DNA from: G963667675 sp964291545
GTDB taxonomy: Bacteria > Chloroflexota > Dehalococcoidia > Lucifugimonadales > UBA3495
Length of the DNA stretch: 64,000 nt
Direction: 5' to 3'
NCBI GenBank assembly: GCA_964291545.2
Contig: OZ219860.1
Location: 992,001-1,056,000, forward strand
Under the pieces are notes generated by a model that saw only the letters and a program-made list of their open reading frames with translations, was not told the origin of the DNA and did no database searches. Position numbers and translations under genes: made by a program. Of this stretch, positions 24,190-32,394 are shown piece by piece. The stretch's first letter is position 1; each line of letters opens with the position of its first letter.

Positions 24190-24519
24190 ATGGCGGAACC
24201 CGTCGAGGTAACTGAAGCTAATTGGGACGACACAGTGCTCAACTCGGACGTGCCGGTGCTCGTGGACTTCTGGGCCGAATGGTGCGGCCCCTGCAAGATG
24301 ATTGCTCCTACCGTCCATGAAATGGCCGTCGAGTACGACGGGCAGCTTAACGTGGGCAAGGTGGACGTGGACAGCAACCCCAACATCGCCATGAAGTACG
24401 GCGTGCGCAGCATTCCCGCCTTGATATTCTTCAAGGACGGCAAGCCGGTGGACCAGATCGTGGGAGCGGTGCCCAAGGGAGTGCTCCAGAAGAAAGTGGA
24501 CGCGGTGTTGACCGGCTAA
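24190..24519 (+). CDS. trxA: Thioredoxin
   Basis: 109 residues from ATG 24190, with GGAGG at 24181-24185. The active site is WAEWCGPCKM, followed by the cis-proline loop SIPALIFFKDGK. Standard thioredoxin-1 length. It is a cytoplasmic disulfide reductase that accepts electrons from thioredoxin reductase. Upstream ATGs at 23977 open a longer frame with no thioredoxin character. The active site is the normal Cys-x-x-Cys, so it is not a selenoprotein, although a selenocysteine tRNA gene follows directly. Confidence 0.95.
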   Translation: MAEPVEVTEANWDDTVLNSDVPVLVDFWAEWCGPCKMIAPTVHEMAVEYDGQLNVGKVDVDSNPNIAMKYGVRSIPALIFFKDGKPVDQIVGAVPKGVLQKKVDAVLTG

Positions 24520-24540
24520 CAGCCTCTGGGTCCGTGTCGG

Positions 24541-24637
24541 GGGAGTGGATGGGGCCCGGTGGCCCTTGCGGACTTCAAATCCGTTATGCCTCGTGACGAG
24601 CGGGGTAGGTGGGTTCGACTCCCTCGCACTCCCGCCA
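24541..24637 (+). tRNA. selC: Selenocysteine tRNA, anticodon TCA
   Basis: 97 bases with an encoded CCA end. The acceptor is GGGAGTG/CACTCCC, and the D-arm GGGGCC/GGCCCT (6 bp, one G-U) has only a 4-base loop. The anticodon loop CTTCAAA, with anticodon TCA at positions 34-36, reads UGA; the same loop occurs in E. coli SelC. A long variable arm and a T-loop TTCGACT complete it. Two weak spots: the eighth acceptor pair is G-G, and one T-stem pair is U-U. The combination of TCA anticodon, short D-loop and long variable arm argues strongly for selenocysteine. It follows trxA by 21 bases and precedes a HicBA module. Confidence 0.88.
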
Positions 24638-24687
24638 ACTTAATTTAAGGACAACCTCTCGGAATCAAAAAGGGACAAAGCCGAAAG

Positions 24688-24903
24688 ATGCGCAACGAAT
24701 TCACGGCAGTCATTGAACAGGACGGCTCATGGTACATAGCCTACTGCCCTGAGATTCCCGGCGCCAATGGACAGGGCGAGACAAAGGCCGAAGCGCGCGC
24801 GAGTCTTGCCGAGGCAATCACCCTGATCCTCGAGGACCGTCGAGATGATGGCCTCCGAGGAGTCCCCTCCGACGCGATACGCGAGACGATTACTATCGAG
24901 TGA
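24688..24903 (+). CDS. hicB: HicB-type antitoxin
   Basis: 71 residues. The phrases FTAVIEQDGSWYIAYCPEIPG and GETKAEARASLAEAITLILED are the HicB domain, a degraded RNase-H-like fold. It lacks a C-terminal HTH, as in the short HicB class. The stop overlaps the hicA start by four bases (GTGA), with antitoxin first. It lies 50 bases after the tRNA-Sec gene. HicB neutralises HicA and may repress the operon. Confidence 0.85.
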   Translation: MRNEFTAVIEQDGSWYIAYCPEIPGANGQGETKAEARASLAEAITLILEDRRDDGLRGVPSDAIRETITIE

Positions 24904-25100
24904 GGCGTGCGTCGTTACTCCGCCACCTTCGGCGTCACGGCTGCAATCTTAAGCGCGAAGGGAGATCTCATTCACTGTGGTGGAATCCAACGACAGGCAA
25001 CGTGGAAGCGGTGCCTCGCCATAGTGAAGTCTCGAATCAACTAGCGCGAAAGATTTGCCGCGGTCTGTCAGTTCCCGTGATCGGCGAACCTCAGGGATGA
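24900..25100 (+). CDS. hicA: HicA-type mRNA interferase toxin
   Basis: 66 residues from GTG 24900. Residues fit the double-stranded RNA-binding HicA fold: LLRHLRRHGCNLKREGRSHSLWWNP (catalytic His in RSHSLWW) and VPRHSEVSNQLARKICRGL. The His-containing turn is the cleavage-associated site in HicA. It is coupled to hicB by a four-base overlap. Known members cleave mRNA and are held by HicB. Confidence 0.85.
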   Translation: MRRASLLRHLRRHGCNLKREGRSHSLWWNPTTGNVEAVPRHSEVSNQLARKICRGLSVPVIGEPQG

Positions 25101-25181
25101 GGTGGGCATAGTACAGTCATCCTTGACCGGTGACCTCAGCGCCAACTCCTTCAGTTCCAAGTACCGCGACGGCCCACCGTG

Positions 25182-26018
25182 TTAGAACGGGCCTGCAGCG
25201 TTGAGCCCTTGGCATTTCGCCTCTTGGTTTGCCGTAATGGTCCTGACCAGCATGAACGCCAACACGGCCGCCACTATGGTGAGGGCATCGCTGGCAAGGC
25301 TGAAGTAGTTCGCGGTGATTAGCTCCTCGGCGGCAACGTCGCTGGAGGTCAACGCCCGCCATGCGCCAAGCAGTATAAAGTTCGACGCGAGCCAGGCTCC
25401 CCACCACCAACCAAGAATCGGCGAAAGAGGGGCGTTCTGCCACGCCTGCGGGTCCTGCCGGGTCACCGAGGGGTAGCTCCCGCGCCAGATTTCCCGGGTC
25501 ACTTGGTACGGCCTGATCAGGTTCATTATCGGCACGAACCACCATCCCACCGCCCAACCGGGGGAGAATCGCCGACCCCCGACCTCCAAGGCTTGCAGGT
25601 TCTTCGAAGCGCGGTAAGTCCACATGCAGAACGCAACGACCAGAGCGATATGTGCGATCAGCAAGAGTCCGCTGACGGCGCCCTGCCGGTCATCGTTTGC
25701 AATCAACTCCTGCTCCGTTACAGCCTCCCCGTCTGCCACCCTTTGCAGCAAGTTGATCTCGGCTACAGTGGAGCCAAACGACGCCACTACGCAGATGATC
25801 AGCACGCCGAAGAGGGCCATAGTCCAGTTAGCGCGGGTCTTGGGCGATTCGTATATGCCCCGAGGTACGGGGTCAAATTCCGGGGAACTTATGGGAGCAA
25901 CGACGGGAGCGGCATCCGAGCCGGCCTCAGTGGCCCGCCCGCAGTTGCCGCAATACCTGTCTCCAGGCGTCGAGAGTTCATTGCCGCAGTAACGGCAGTA
26001 TCTTGGACTGTTGATCAT
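25182..26018 (-). CDS. Zinc-ribbon DUF4328 membrane protein
   Basis: 278 residues. An N-terminal zinc ribbon (YCRYCGNELSTPGDRYCGNCG) with two C-x-x-C pairs is followed by four hydrophobic segments. The hallmark YRASKNLQALEVGG, then RFSPGWAVGWWFVPIMNLIRPYQ, identifies DUF4328. Function unknown; many occur in actinobacteria and chloroflexi as small-membrane proteins. It faces the HicBA module and lies between it and the amidase. No catalytic residue is visible. Confidence 0.82.
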   Translation of the reverse strand: MINSPRYCRYCGNELSTPGDRYCGNCGRATEAGSDAAPVVAPISSPEFDPVPRGIYESPKTRANWTMALFGVLIICVVASFGSTVAEINLLQRVADGEAVTEQELIANDDRQGAVSGLLLIAHIALVVAFCMWTYRASKNLQALEVGGRRFSPGWAVGWWFVPIMNLIRPYQVTREIWRGSYPSVTRQDPQAWQNAPLSPILGWWWGAWLASNFILLGAWRALTSSDVAAEELITANYFSLASDALTIVAAVLAFMLVRTITANQEAKCQGLNAAGPF

Positions 26019-26200
26019 TTAGAAGCTACGCCGCCCCTGGGCGCTGTCATTTCTCCACCTACCGGCATCCTGGCATAGCAGACCCTTACCAAACTACTGC
26101 TAGATACCCCGGCTGCCGTGCCCAGATTGTAACGACGGGCCTGAACGCATTCAAGACAGCCCAACTGTTGCGCAGGTTGGTTACCCAGGGCCTCCCTCGG

Positions 26201-27592
26201 CTAAAGCGGCGGGGGTTGCCATCCTCCCAGGGCCTGTTCGAGTTTCTTGGCGACGGCTAGGGCCACGTCTTCCCGCCAAGGCCTGGCGACTACCTGGACG
26301 CCGATGGGCAGGCCCTCCGGAGAGGTGCCTCCCCGCACAATTACGCCGGGCCAGCCGGTGAGGTTGTAGGTGTTGGTGTAACTGGCCAGCGGGGTCGTTT
26401 CCTCTTCGTGCAGGCCCCGGTGCTCCGGGGCGGGGAATGCCGCGGCGGGACACAGAATGGCGTCGTAGCTCTCCATGAAGCCCAGCATGGCGCTGCGGAA
26501 GGCGTCGATCTCTTCCAGGGCTTCGGTGAACTCGCCGACGGGCAGGGGTCTGGCCGCTTCTAGCCTCTGGATCAGCCAGGGGTGGACTTCGGTGGTGCCA
26601 GCCTTGTCCAGCAGGCGCCTGATCCAGGCGCGGCCATCGGAAGAACCCAGCATAACAAACAGGCGGCCGCTCTGGTCCACCACGGCAGGGCGGTCTTCCG
26701 TCACCGCAGATCCTATGTCCCTGAGAACAGCCGCGGCGTTCAACACCGTTTGGACGGTCTCCGGGGTGGCGGCTACGATGCCGTTGTCGGTGTAGACCGC
26801 CACCGACAGGGCGGCGACGTCCACGGCTGAGGGGTCGCCCAGGGGCATGGGGACGACAAAGGGGTCTCGCCAGTCGACGCCCGAGATGATGGGAAGGACG
26901 AGTTCCAGGTCCTCGACGTACCTGGCCAGGGGACCGTTCACGGTCAACGGGTCCATGGCGCCCATGCCGAAGGGGACGACGTGCCCCGTCCTGGGAACGC
27001 GCCCCGCGGTGGGCTTCAGGCCGGCAATGCCGCAGAAATGGGAAGGCAGGCGGACACTCCCCCCGGTGTCGCTGCCAACGTCCAAGGGCGAACCACCTGC
27101 GGCGATGATTGCCCCGGCGCCGCCGCTGCTGCCCCCGGGAGTCCTGGCAACGTTGTAAGGGTTGTTGGTGCGGCCGTAGACCAGGTTGTCGGTCTCTCCG
27201 GCCAGCGTCAGCTCGGGGGTGTTGGTCTTTCCTATCAATACGGCCCCGGCGGCGCGCATCCTGGCGACCACCGTCGCGTCCTCGTTTGGAACATAGGCGG
27301 CGCGTCCCTGGGTGCCACCGGTGGAGACCACGCCCTCGGTATCGAGAGAGTCTTTTATAGTCATGGGCACGCCGTGGAAGGGTCCTTTGGCCTGCCCGTT
27401 GGCCAAGGCCAGGTCGGCCTCTTCCGCCTCTTGCCGGGCGCGGTCAGCAGCCAACTGCACCACGGCGTTCAGCTTTGGGTTCACTTCTTCGATGCGCCGG
27501 AGATGGGCTTCCAGCACCTCTTGGCAGGAGACCTGTTTCTCGCGGATGGCGGCGGCGATGGACTTGGCCGAGGAGTAAATTAATTCTTCCAT
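26201..27592 (-). CDS. Amidase-signature family protein
   Basis: 463 residues. The catalytic triad shows in VPMTIKDS (Lys), the conserved GGSSGG loop, and GSDTGGSVRLPSHFCG (nucleophile Ser region). Members hydrolyse amides or nitrile-derived amides, or act in GatA-like roles. It is not GatA: a separate gatA is at 45534, and no gatB/gatC lies here. ATG 27592 has AGAGAGG upstream. It stands alone on the minus strand. Substrate not known. Confidence 0.88.
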   Translation of the reverse strand: MEELIYSSAKSIAAAIREKQVSCQEVLEAHLRRIEEVNPKLNAVVQLAADRARQEAEEADLALANGQAKGPFHGVPMTIKDSLDTEGVVSTGGTQGRAAYVPNEDATVVARMRAAGAVLIGKTNTPELTLAGETDNLVYGRTNNPYNVARTPGGSSGGAGAIIAAGGSPLDVGSDTGGSVRLPSHFCGIAGLKPTAGRVPRTGHVVPFGMGAMDPLTVNGPLARYVEDLELVLPIISGVDWRDPFVVPMPLGDPSAVDVAALSVAVYTDNGIVAATPETVQTVLNAAAVLRDIGSAVTEDRPAVVDQSGRLFVMLGSSDGRAWIRRLLDKAGTTEVHPWLIQRLEAARPLPVGEFTEALEEIDAFRSAMLGFMESYDAILCPAAAFPAPEHRGLHEEETTPLASYTNTYNLTGWPGVIVRGGTSPEGLPIGVQVVARPWREDVALAVAKKLEQALGGWQPPPL

Positions 27593-27842
27593 GGCGTTCC
27601 TCTCTCTTGAGCCGGGCTTCCCCGAATCCTAAGACAGCCATGCCGACACCGCAACATGCGTTGTATAGACCAGGCGATGCAACGACGGCCAGCGGCACAA
27701 AGTCCCAGGAACCAGATGGCGGCCTCCGTGTCTCACCGGTGTTTCTACGCCCGCTTTGATTCCTGAGCTGTAGGCGGTGTACAATCCGGGTCTCACACGC
27801 CCAAGGCCTCGCATGAGCCTAAGCTATTGGAGGTGGCTGACC

Positions 27843-28829
27843 ATGGAGTATCGCAGATTCGGACCCACGGACCTGACCGTGTCGACACTGGGCGCCGGTG
27901 TTTACGTATACGGAGATGGGCAGTACGGCGATGAAATGGTCGCCGCCATTCACCGGGCGTTAGACGAGGGCGTCACCTGTTTCGACACTGCCCCCCACTA
28001 CGGCAAAGGTGATTCCGAGCGTTTGCTGGGCCGCATCCTGGGGCCACACCGCAAGGACGTGGTGATAGTTACCAAGGTCGGCTTCGGCTTTCCGGAGAGC
28101 ACCACCGGCCGGGACAGCAGCCCGGAAACAATCGCTCCACTGGTCGAGCAGAGCCTACAGCGAATGCAGACCGATTACATAGACGTGCTGCTGATCCACG
28201 CGCTGGACCACAATACGCCCGTCGCTGACACCCTGGGGGCCATGGACGAGATGGTGCAGCAAGGAAAGGTCAGGGCGCTGGGGGTATCGAATTACACCTT
28301 GCAAGCGCTTGAGGAATGCGAGAAGGCCCGCCCGATCGACGTAGTCCAATACGGCTACAACATGTTCGACCGCAGAGTGGAGACGGAGGTGTTGCCCTAC
28401 TGCCTGGAACGGGGCATCGGCGTGATGACCTACGCTTCAATGGGCTACGGGCTGCTGTCCGGGGCGGTTACCGTGGACACCAAGTTCGGCGCCAACGACA
28501 TGCGCGGCACCGGCGGCTACGTCGGCTTTACCGCGGGGTTGCTGGACCTGGAACACCGGCAACGGAACCTGGAGTTGGTGGAAGAACTGAAGCCCATAGC
28601 GGCCAGGCGGGGCAAGACCATGCCCCAGCTTGCGCTGCGGTGGAACATGTCCCATCCCGCGCTCAGCACCGCCCTGGTGGGCATCATCGCCCAGAGGGAA
28701 CTGGAAGAGAACCTGGGATCCCAGGGTTGGGCCCTGTCGTCGGACGAGCTTGACGAAATTGATGCGGTCTTCGCCAAGTACGGGATAGACAACCATCCAG
28801 ATATCAGCTTAGACCCGTACGTGGCGTAG
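27843..28829 (+). CDS. Aldo/keto reductase (paralogue 1)
   Basis: 329 residues from ATG 27843, with GGAGG at 27829-27833; the frame open from 27777 is not needed. It fits the AKR barrel: TCFDTAPHYGKGDSERLLG (Asp, Tyr region), VIVTKVGFGFP (Lys region) and IDVLLIHALDHN. The N-terminus resembles the reductase at 29436 (MEYR-FG-TDLTVS-LG). The catalytic tetrad Asp-Tyr-Lys-His is all in place. NADPH-dependent carbonyl reduction is expected; substrate unknown. A SRPBCC gene follows on the other strand. Confidence 0.9.
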   Translation: MEYRRFGPTDLTVSTLGAGVYVYGDGQYGDEMVAAIHRALDEGVTCFDTAPHYGKGDSERLLGRILGPHRKDVVIVTKVGFGFPESTTGRDSSPETIAPLVEQSLQRMQTDYIDVLLIHALDHNTPVADTLGAMDEMVQQGKVRALGVSNYTLQALEECEKARPIDVVQYGYNMFDRRVETEVLPYCLERGIGVMTYASMGYGLLSGAVTVDTKFGANDMRGTGGYVGFTAGLLDLEHRQRNLELVEELKPIAARRGKTMPQLALRWNMSHPALSTALVGIIAQRELEENLGSQGWALSSDELDEIDAVFAKYGIDNHPDISLDPYVA

Positions 28830-28841
28830 TTTTCGACGCCT

Positions 28842-29336
28842 TTAACTGTCCGGCTCCGCGGCGGACTTGAGGCCCTCCAACGTCGCCTGCATGTTGCGGC
28901 GGTGTTCGCCGGTGCGGGCGGCGATTATGTCATCCCGCCGGTCGGGAAGCTCGTCGATGCGGCGGGTGAGACCCGACGGGCCGGGGCCTAGCTGGACCGT
29001 CTGCCGCACCCGGGTACCATTGCCTTCAGCCGCTAGATCGAACCGCCAGGTTGCCACGGCATTGGCGGGGTCGCCGACTGCCCAGGCGAATGAAGCGCCG
29101 GGGTCGACCTCTACGACGGTTGACGTCGTCTCCCAGTCCCGGCCCTCCCGACTGTTACGTCCGCGGAACCGGGCTCCGACAGCGGGGCCAGATGCCCCGT
29201 CCAGCCAGTCGCCGCCGTTGTATTCGGGGCTCCACTCGCCGAGCAGGGCAATGTCGGTCACCAGCCCCCACACGCGCTGGGGCGGGACCTCCACGAAGAT
29301 CTCCACCTCGACACTGGGCAGGTCATAACCGGACAT
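28842..29336 (-). CDS. SRPBCC (START/Bet v1-like) protein
   Basis: 164 residues. The START-like helix-grip fold is suggested by FVEVPPQRVWGLVTDIALLGEWSPEYN, DWETTSTVVEVDPGASFAWAV and WRFDLAAEGNGTRVRQTVQLGPG. Such proteins bind hydrophobic ligands or act as cyclases/dehydratases. It lies between two aldo/keto reductases that face outward and inward. Which polyketide, steroid or other ligand it binds is unknown. Confidence 0.82.
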   Translation of the reverse strand: MSGYDLPSVEVEIFVEVPPQRVWGLVTDIALLGEWSPEYNGGDWLDGASGPAVGARFRGRNSREGRDWETTSTVVEVDPGASFAWAVGDPANAVATWRFDLAAEGNGTRVRQTVQLGPGPSGLTRRIDELPDRRDDIIAARTGEHRRNMQATLEGLKSAAEPDS

Positions 29337-29435
29337 AGGGCCTCCTTATGTATAGGGAGTATCAGGCGCTGGATACCACGTCACCGGGGTCTGCGCCGTT
29401 CCGTGATGGCCGGCCCCGGTCTTCTTCATTCTGCA

Positions 29436-30431
29436 CTAAGGGTTGACGAACATTTCGAAGTTGGTGTCCACGCCGTACTTGGCGAAGACGTCGTCTACCT
29501 GCCGAATGGCGTCGGGGGGTATGGACCAACCTACAGCGCCCAAATCTTCTTCCAGTTCTTCGAGGCTTAGGATGCCGGCGACCGCGACGCTGACTGCAGA
29601 GTTGTCCAGGGACCAGTTCAGCGCCAACTGGGGCAAGGTCTTGCCCAGGCTTGCGGCGATGGGCTTTAGCTCGTTGACCAGTTGCAGGTTGCGCCCGAAG
29701 ATCTCGTGGGCATATTGCCCCACGATCACCTCGGGTACGGTGTCGCCGATAGACCTCCAGTCCTTTTCGCCGAACTTGGTATCTTCAGTGAAGACGCCGC
29801 CCAGCAGTCCGGAGGCCAAAGGCCCCCAAGCCATCACGCCAATGCCGTGCTGCTGGCAGTAGGGAAATATCTCCTGCTCCATCCTGCGGTCGAACAGGTT
29901 GTGCTGGTACTGCACCACGTCAATCCGCCGGGTCGCCTGGCATTCCTCGAGTTGGTCCACGGTGAAGTTGCCAACACCTACATACCTAACTTTGCCCTGT
30001 TTGACTACGCTGTCCAGGGTGTCCATGGTCTCTTCGAAGGGGGCGTTGGTGTCGGGGAAGTGTATCAACAGCACGTCTATATAGTCGGTTTGAAGCCTCT
30101 CCAGGCTCTGGTCGACCAGGGGCAGGATGGCCTCCCGGCGGCTGTCGCGGTACCTGGGCCTCTCCGGGAAGCCGAAGCCGCACTTGGTCACCAATACTAT
30201 ATCTTTTCGACGCGCTCCCAAGGTTGCGCCCAGCATGCGCTCGGAATCGCCGCCGCCATAGTTGGGCGCGGTGTCGAAGCAGGTGATGCCCTGGTCTATG
30301 GCGCGATTCACCACGGCGCTCATCCTGCTGCTGTATTCCGGCCCCCAATAAACCGAGGCGGCCGCATCCCAACAGCCCATGCCCAAGGCTGAAACGGTCA
30401 AGTCGGTGGAACCAAACTTGCGGTATTCCAT
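29436..30431 (-). CDS. Aldo/keto reductase (paralogue 2)
   Basis: 331 residues from ATG 30431, with AGGAGG eight bases upstream. AKR marks: TCFDTAPNYGGGDSERMLG, LVTKCGFGFP, and IDVLLIHFPDTN with the catalytic His. Its N-terminus (MEYRKFGSTDLTVSALGMG) parallels the first reductase, but the remainder diverges, so the two are old paralogues rather than a recent copy. It is divergent from the luciferase-like gene at 30525. Substrate unknown. Confidence 0.9.
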   Translation of the reverse strand: MEYRKFGSTDLTVSALGMGCWDAAASVYWGPEYSSRMSAVVNRAIDQGITCFDTAPNYGGGDSERMLGATLGARRKDIVLVTKCGFGFPERPRYRDSRREAILPLVDQSLERLQTDYIDVLLIHFPDTNAPFEETMDTLDSVVKQGKVRYVGVGNFTVDQLEECQATRRIDVVQYQHNLFDRRMEQEIFPYCQQHGIGVMAWGPLASGLLGGVFTEDTKFGEKDWRSIGDTVPEVIVGQYAHEIFGRNLQLVNELKPIAASLGKTLPQLALNWSLDNSAVSVAVAGILSLEELEEDLGAVGWSIPPDAIRQVDDVFAKYGVDTNFEMFVNP

Positions 30432-30524
30432 TGGCTTGCCTCCTCGAATCAAATAGGAAATGGGGAAACCGGGGCCAGGAGTGAATTGCCGTATTGTACA
30501 CTACTGTGGGAGGGTCCAAGCGAC

Positions 30525-31466
30525 ATGAGCACGATTCAATTCGGAGTCCAGTATGCCCCCATCTCGAGGGATGGGCGGACGAGTCCGATGGAGGCGGCCA
30601 TCCAAGCCGAGGAGTGGGGCTACGACTCTTTCTGGGTGCCTGAGAGCCTGACCCGGCCCCAGATGGACCCGCTGGTGCTGCTGGCGGCCATTGCCCAGCG
30701 GACGCAGCGGATACGGCTGGGAACGGCTGTGCTCGTCCTCCCGATCCGCAGCCCGTTCAACTTAACAAAGTCCGCTCTCTCCGTCCACGCGCTATCCGAC
30801 GGGCGCTTCACCTTAGGCGCAGCGGCGGGAGGTCCAAACCCCAAGGACTTCGAGGTGGAGGGAGTGGACCTGCGCCGGCGGGGAAGAATAGCGGACGAAC
30901 ACCTGGACATTCTCTACAGGCTGCTGTCCGATACCAACGTCAGCTACCACGGGAGGCGCCATAAGTTCACGGATGTAACAATGAAGCCCGATTCAGTCCA
31001 GGGCCCTCCCTTTCCGATTTGGATAGGGGCCAGCTGGCACGACGGCATAGCCGATGGCGTGCTGCGGCGGGCAGGGCGATTCGGGAACGGGTTCTTGACC
31101 CACGACACGCCCATCGATGGTTACCGGCAAGCCCAGGCAAAGATCAAGGAGTACGCCAAGTCCTATGGCCGAGACCTGGACGGTTTCGAGTGGGCCACCG
31201 ATATATATACGTATCTGGACGATAGCAAGGACAAGGCCATCGCCAGGCTGTCTTCGGAGATGAAAGAGAGTCCGATGTTCTCACCGGAGTTGCACCCCGA
31301 AAACGGCTTCGGCCTGGGAACTCCCCGGGACATCATCGAGGTGATAGAAAACTACGCCAATTTGGGCGTCAACCACGTCATACTTTTCCCCGCGTGCCCC
31401 CCAGAGCGCGTGATGGAGGAGTACGAGGCGCTGGCCAGGGAGGTCATCCCCCATTTCAGGGGTTGA
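30525..31466 (+). CDS. LLM class flavin-dependent oxidoreductase (second)
   Basis: 313 residues from ATG 30525, with GGGAGGG at 30508-30514. Family phrases: AIQAEEWGYDSFWVPESL, RIRLGTAVLVLPIRSPFNLTKSALSVHALSDGRFTLGAAAGGP. It is distinct from the enzyme at 1718 and more like the long LLM group that takes flavin or F420. The start region is divergent from paralogue 2 of the aldo/keto reductases across 93 bases. Substrate cannot be told. Confidence 0.9.
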   Translation: MSTIQFGVQYAPISRDGRTSPMEAAIQAEEWGYDSFWVPESLTRPQMDPLVLLAAIAQRTQRIRLGTAVLVLPIRSPFNLTKSALSVHALSDGRFTLGAAAGGPNPKDFEVEGVDLRRRGRIADEHLDILYRLLSDTNVSYHGRRHKFTDVTMKPDSVQGPPFPIWIGASWHDGIADGVLRRAGRFGNGFLTHDTPIDGYRQAQAKIKEYAKSYGRDLDGFEWATDIYTYLDDSKDKAIARLSSEMKESPMFSPELHPENGFGLGTPRDIIEVIENYANLGVNHVILFPACPPERVMEEYEALAREVIPHFRG

Positions 31467-31560
31467 CAGGGCGGGAAAGAACGACGGGGTTGCACCGTCC
31501 GGCCACTTGTAGTTCGTTTCTCGCCGATCTTCTTATATAAGGAAGAGGCCCGGCGGAAAT

Positions 31561-31974
31561 TTAGAGGCCCATGGCCTGCAGCCCTGCCCGGGCGATGGCC
31601 TCGTCGTCCTGCCCGCTGGGCAGCCCGCCGACTCCTATGCCGCCGAGTACCGCGCCGTCTTTGGTAACGGCCACTCCCCCGGCAAAGTTGATTAGCTGGG
31701 AGTCCTGCCAGAATTCCAGGGACCGGCCCTGGCTCCTGAGTTGCTCGGCAAAGACCGCGGTGTCCACTCCCCGGATGGCGGCGGTGTAGGCCTTGCGGAT
31801 GGCGAAGGTCGGCCTGCGGCAGCGGTCCATGCGGGCGTAGGCCAGCAGGTTGCCCAGGTCGTCGACTACAGCCATGTCGACCTTGGCGCGGTCTGGGTCC
31901 TTGTTAAATTCGTCCAGCATTGCTCGAATGGCATCCTGGGCCTGGTCCAGGCTCAACATTGGCTTGTTATACAT
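31561..31974 (-). CDS. GlcG/HbpS-family protein
   Basis: 137 residues. KVDMAVVDDLGNLLAYARMDRCRRPTF, then FAGGVAVTKDGAVLGGIGVGGLPSGQDDEAIARAGL is the GlcG/HbpS-like fold (heme-binding or glycolate-associated). No glycolate oxidase subunits are next to it. A potential heme ligand cannot be assigned. It is convergent with the luciferase-like gene. Function unknown beyond the fold. Confidence 0.87.
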   Translation of the reverse strand: MYNKPMLSLDQAQDAIRAMLDEFNKDPDRAKVDMAVVDDLGNLLAYARMDRCRRPTFAIRKAYTAAIRGVDTAVFAEQLRSQGRSLEFWQDSQLINFAGGVAVTKDGAVLGGIGVGGLPSGQDDEAIARAGLQAMGL

Positions 31975-32394
31975 GCGGGCCCTCCGATGGCGGGATGCGG
32001 CCCAATATACTACCGGCGAGGGCCGGGCATCAATCGACTACGGCCACGGGCCGGGTGATCAATAATTGAGTTTTGCATTTCACTCCCATATAATTGATTA
32101 TGTGAACCAGGTGCGGAGCCATAGGGCCGGGAATTCACTGGTCCTCTCCGGCAGTAGTAGCATTGACATGTTGCGTCGTGTCCCTATCCACAAGCATGGT
32201 AATAGTTGATATTAGTCTATCGTTAGTATTTCCAATTTGCTATTGACGACAAAAGGTGCAAAGATATTTAATATCAACCAAGTGGGGTTCCCGACGGAAC
32301 TGCGCCGGTGTATGCTGGCGTAACCCCCACCAATGGGAGTAAGTGGATTGTTGGGAGGTAAACTTGGTTAATGTCGCAGAAAGAGGAGGCATAA
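31975..32394. promoter_or_regulatory. Promoter and structured leader of the DUF1800 cluster
   Basis: 420 bases without a gene, AT-rich in its right part. TTGACG (32243-32248), an 18-base spacer and TTTAAT (32267-32272) make a promoter candidate. A nested stem-loop follows: GTGGGGTT (32282-32289) with AACCCCCAC (32322-32330) outside, and CGCCGG (32303-32308) with CTGGCG (32315-32320) inside. The leader would be about 115 bases. The ribosome site is AGAGGAGG, just before ATG 32395. Confidence 0.5.

Noticed and set aside
24190..24519. Thioredoxin as a selenoprotein
   Set aside because: The active site is the ordinary Cys-x-x-Cys and no in-frame TGA occurs.
31529..31547. Palindrome TCTTCTTATATAAGGAAGA as terminator between the luciferase-like and GlcG-like genes
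   Set aside because: AU-rich and without a U-run or strong GC stem; too weak to call.
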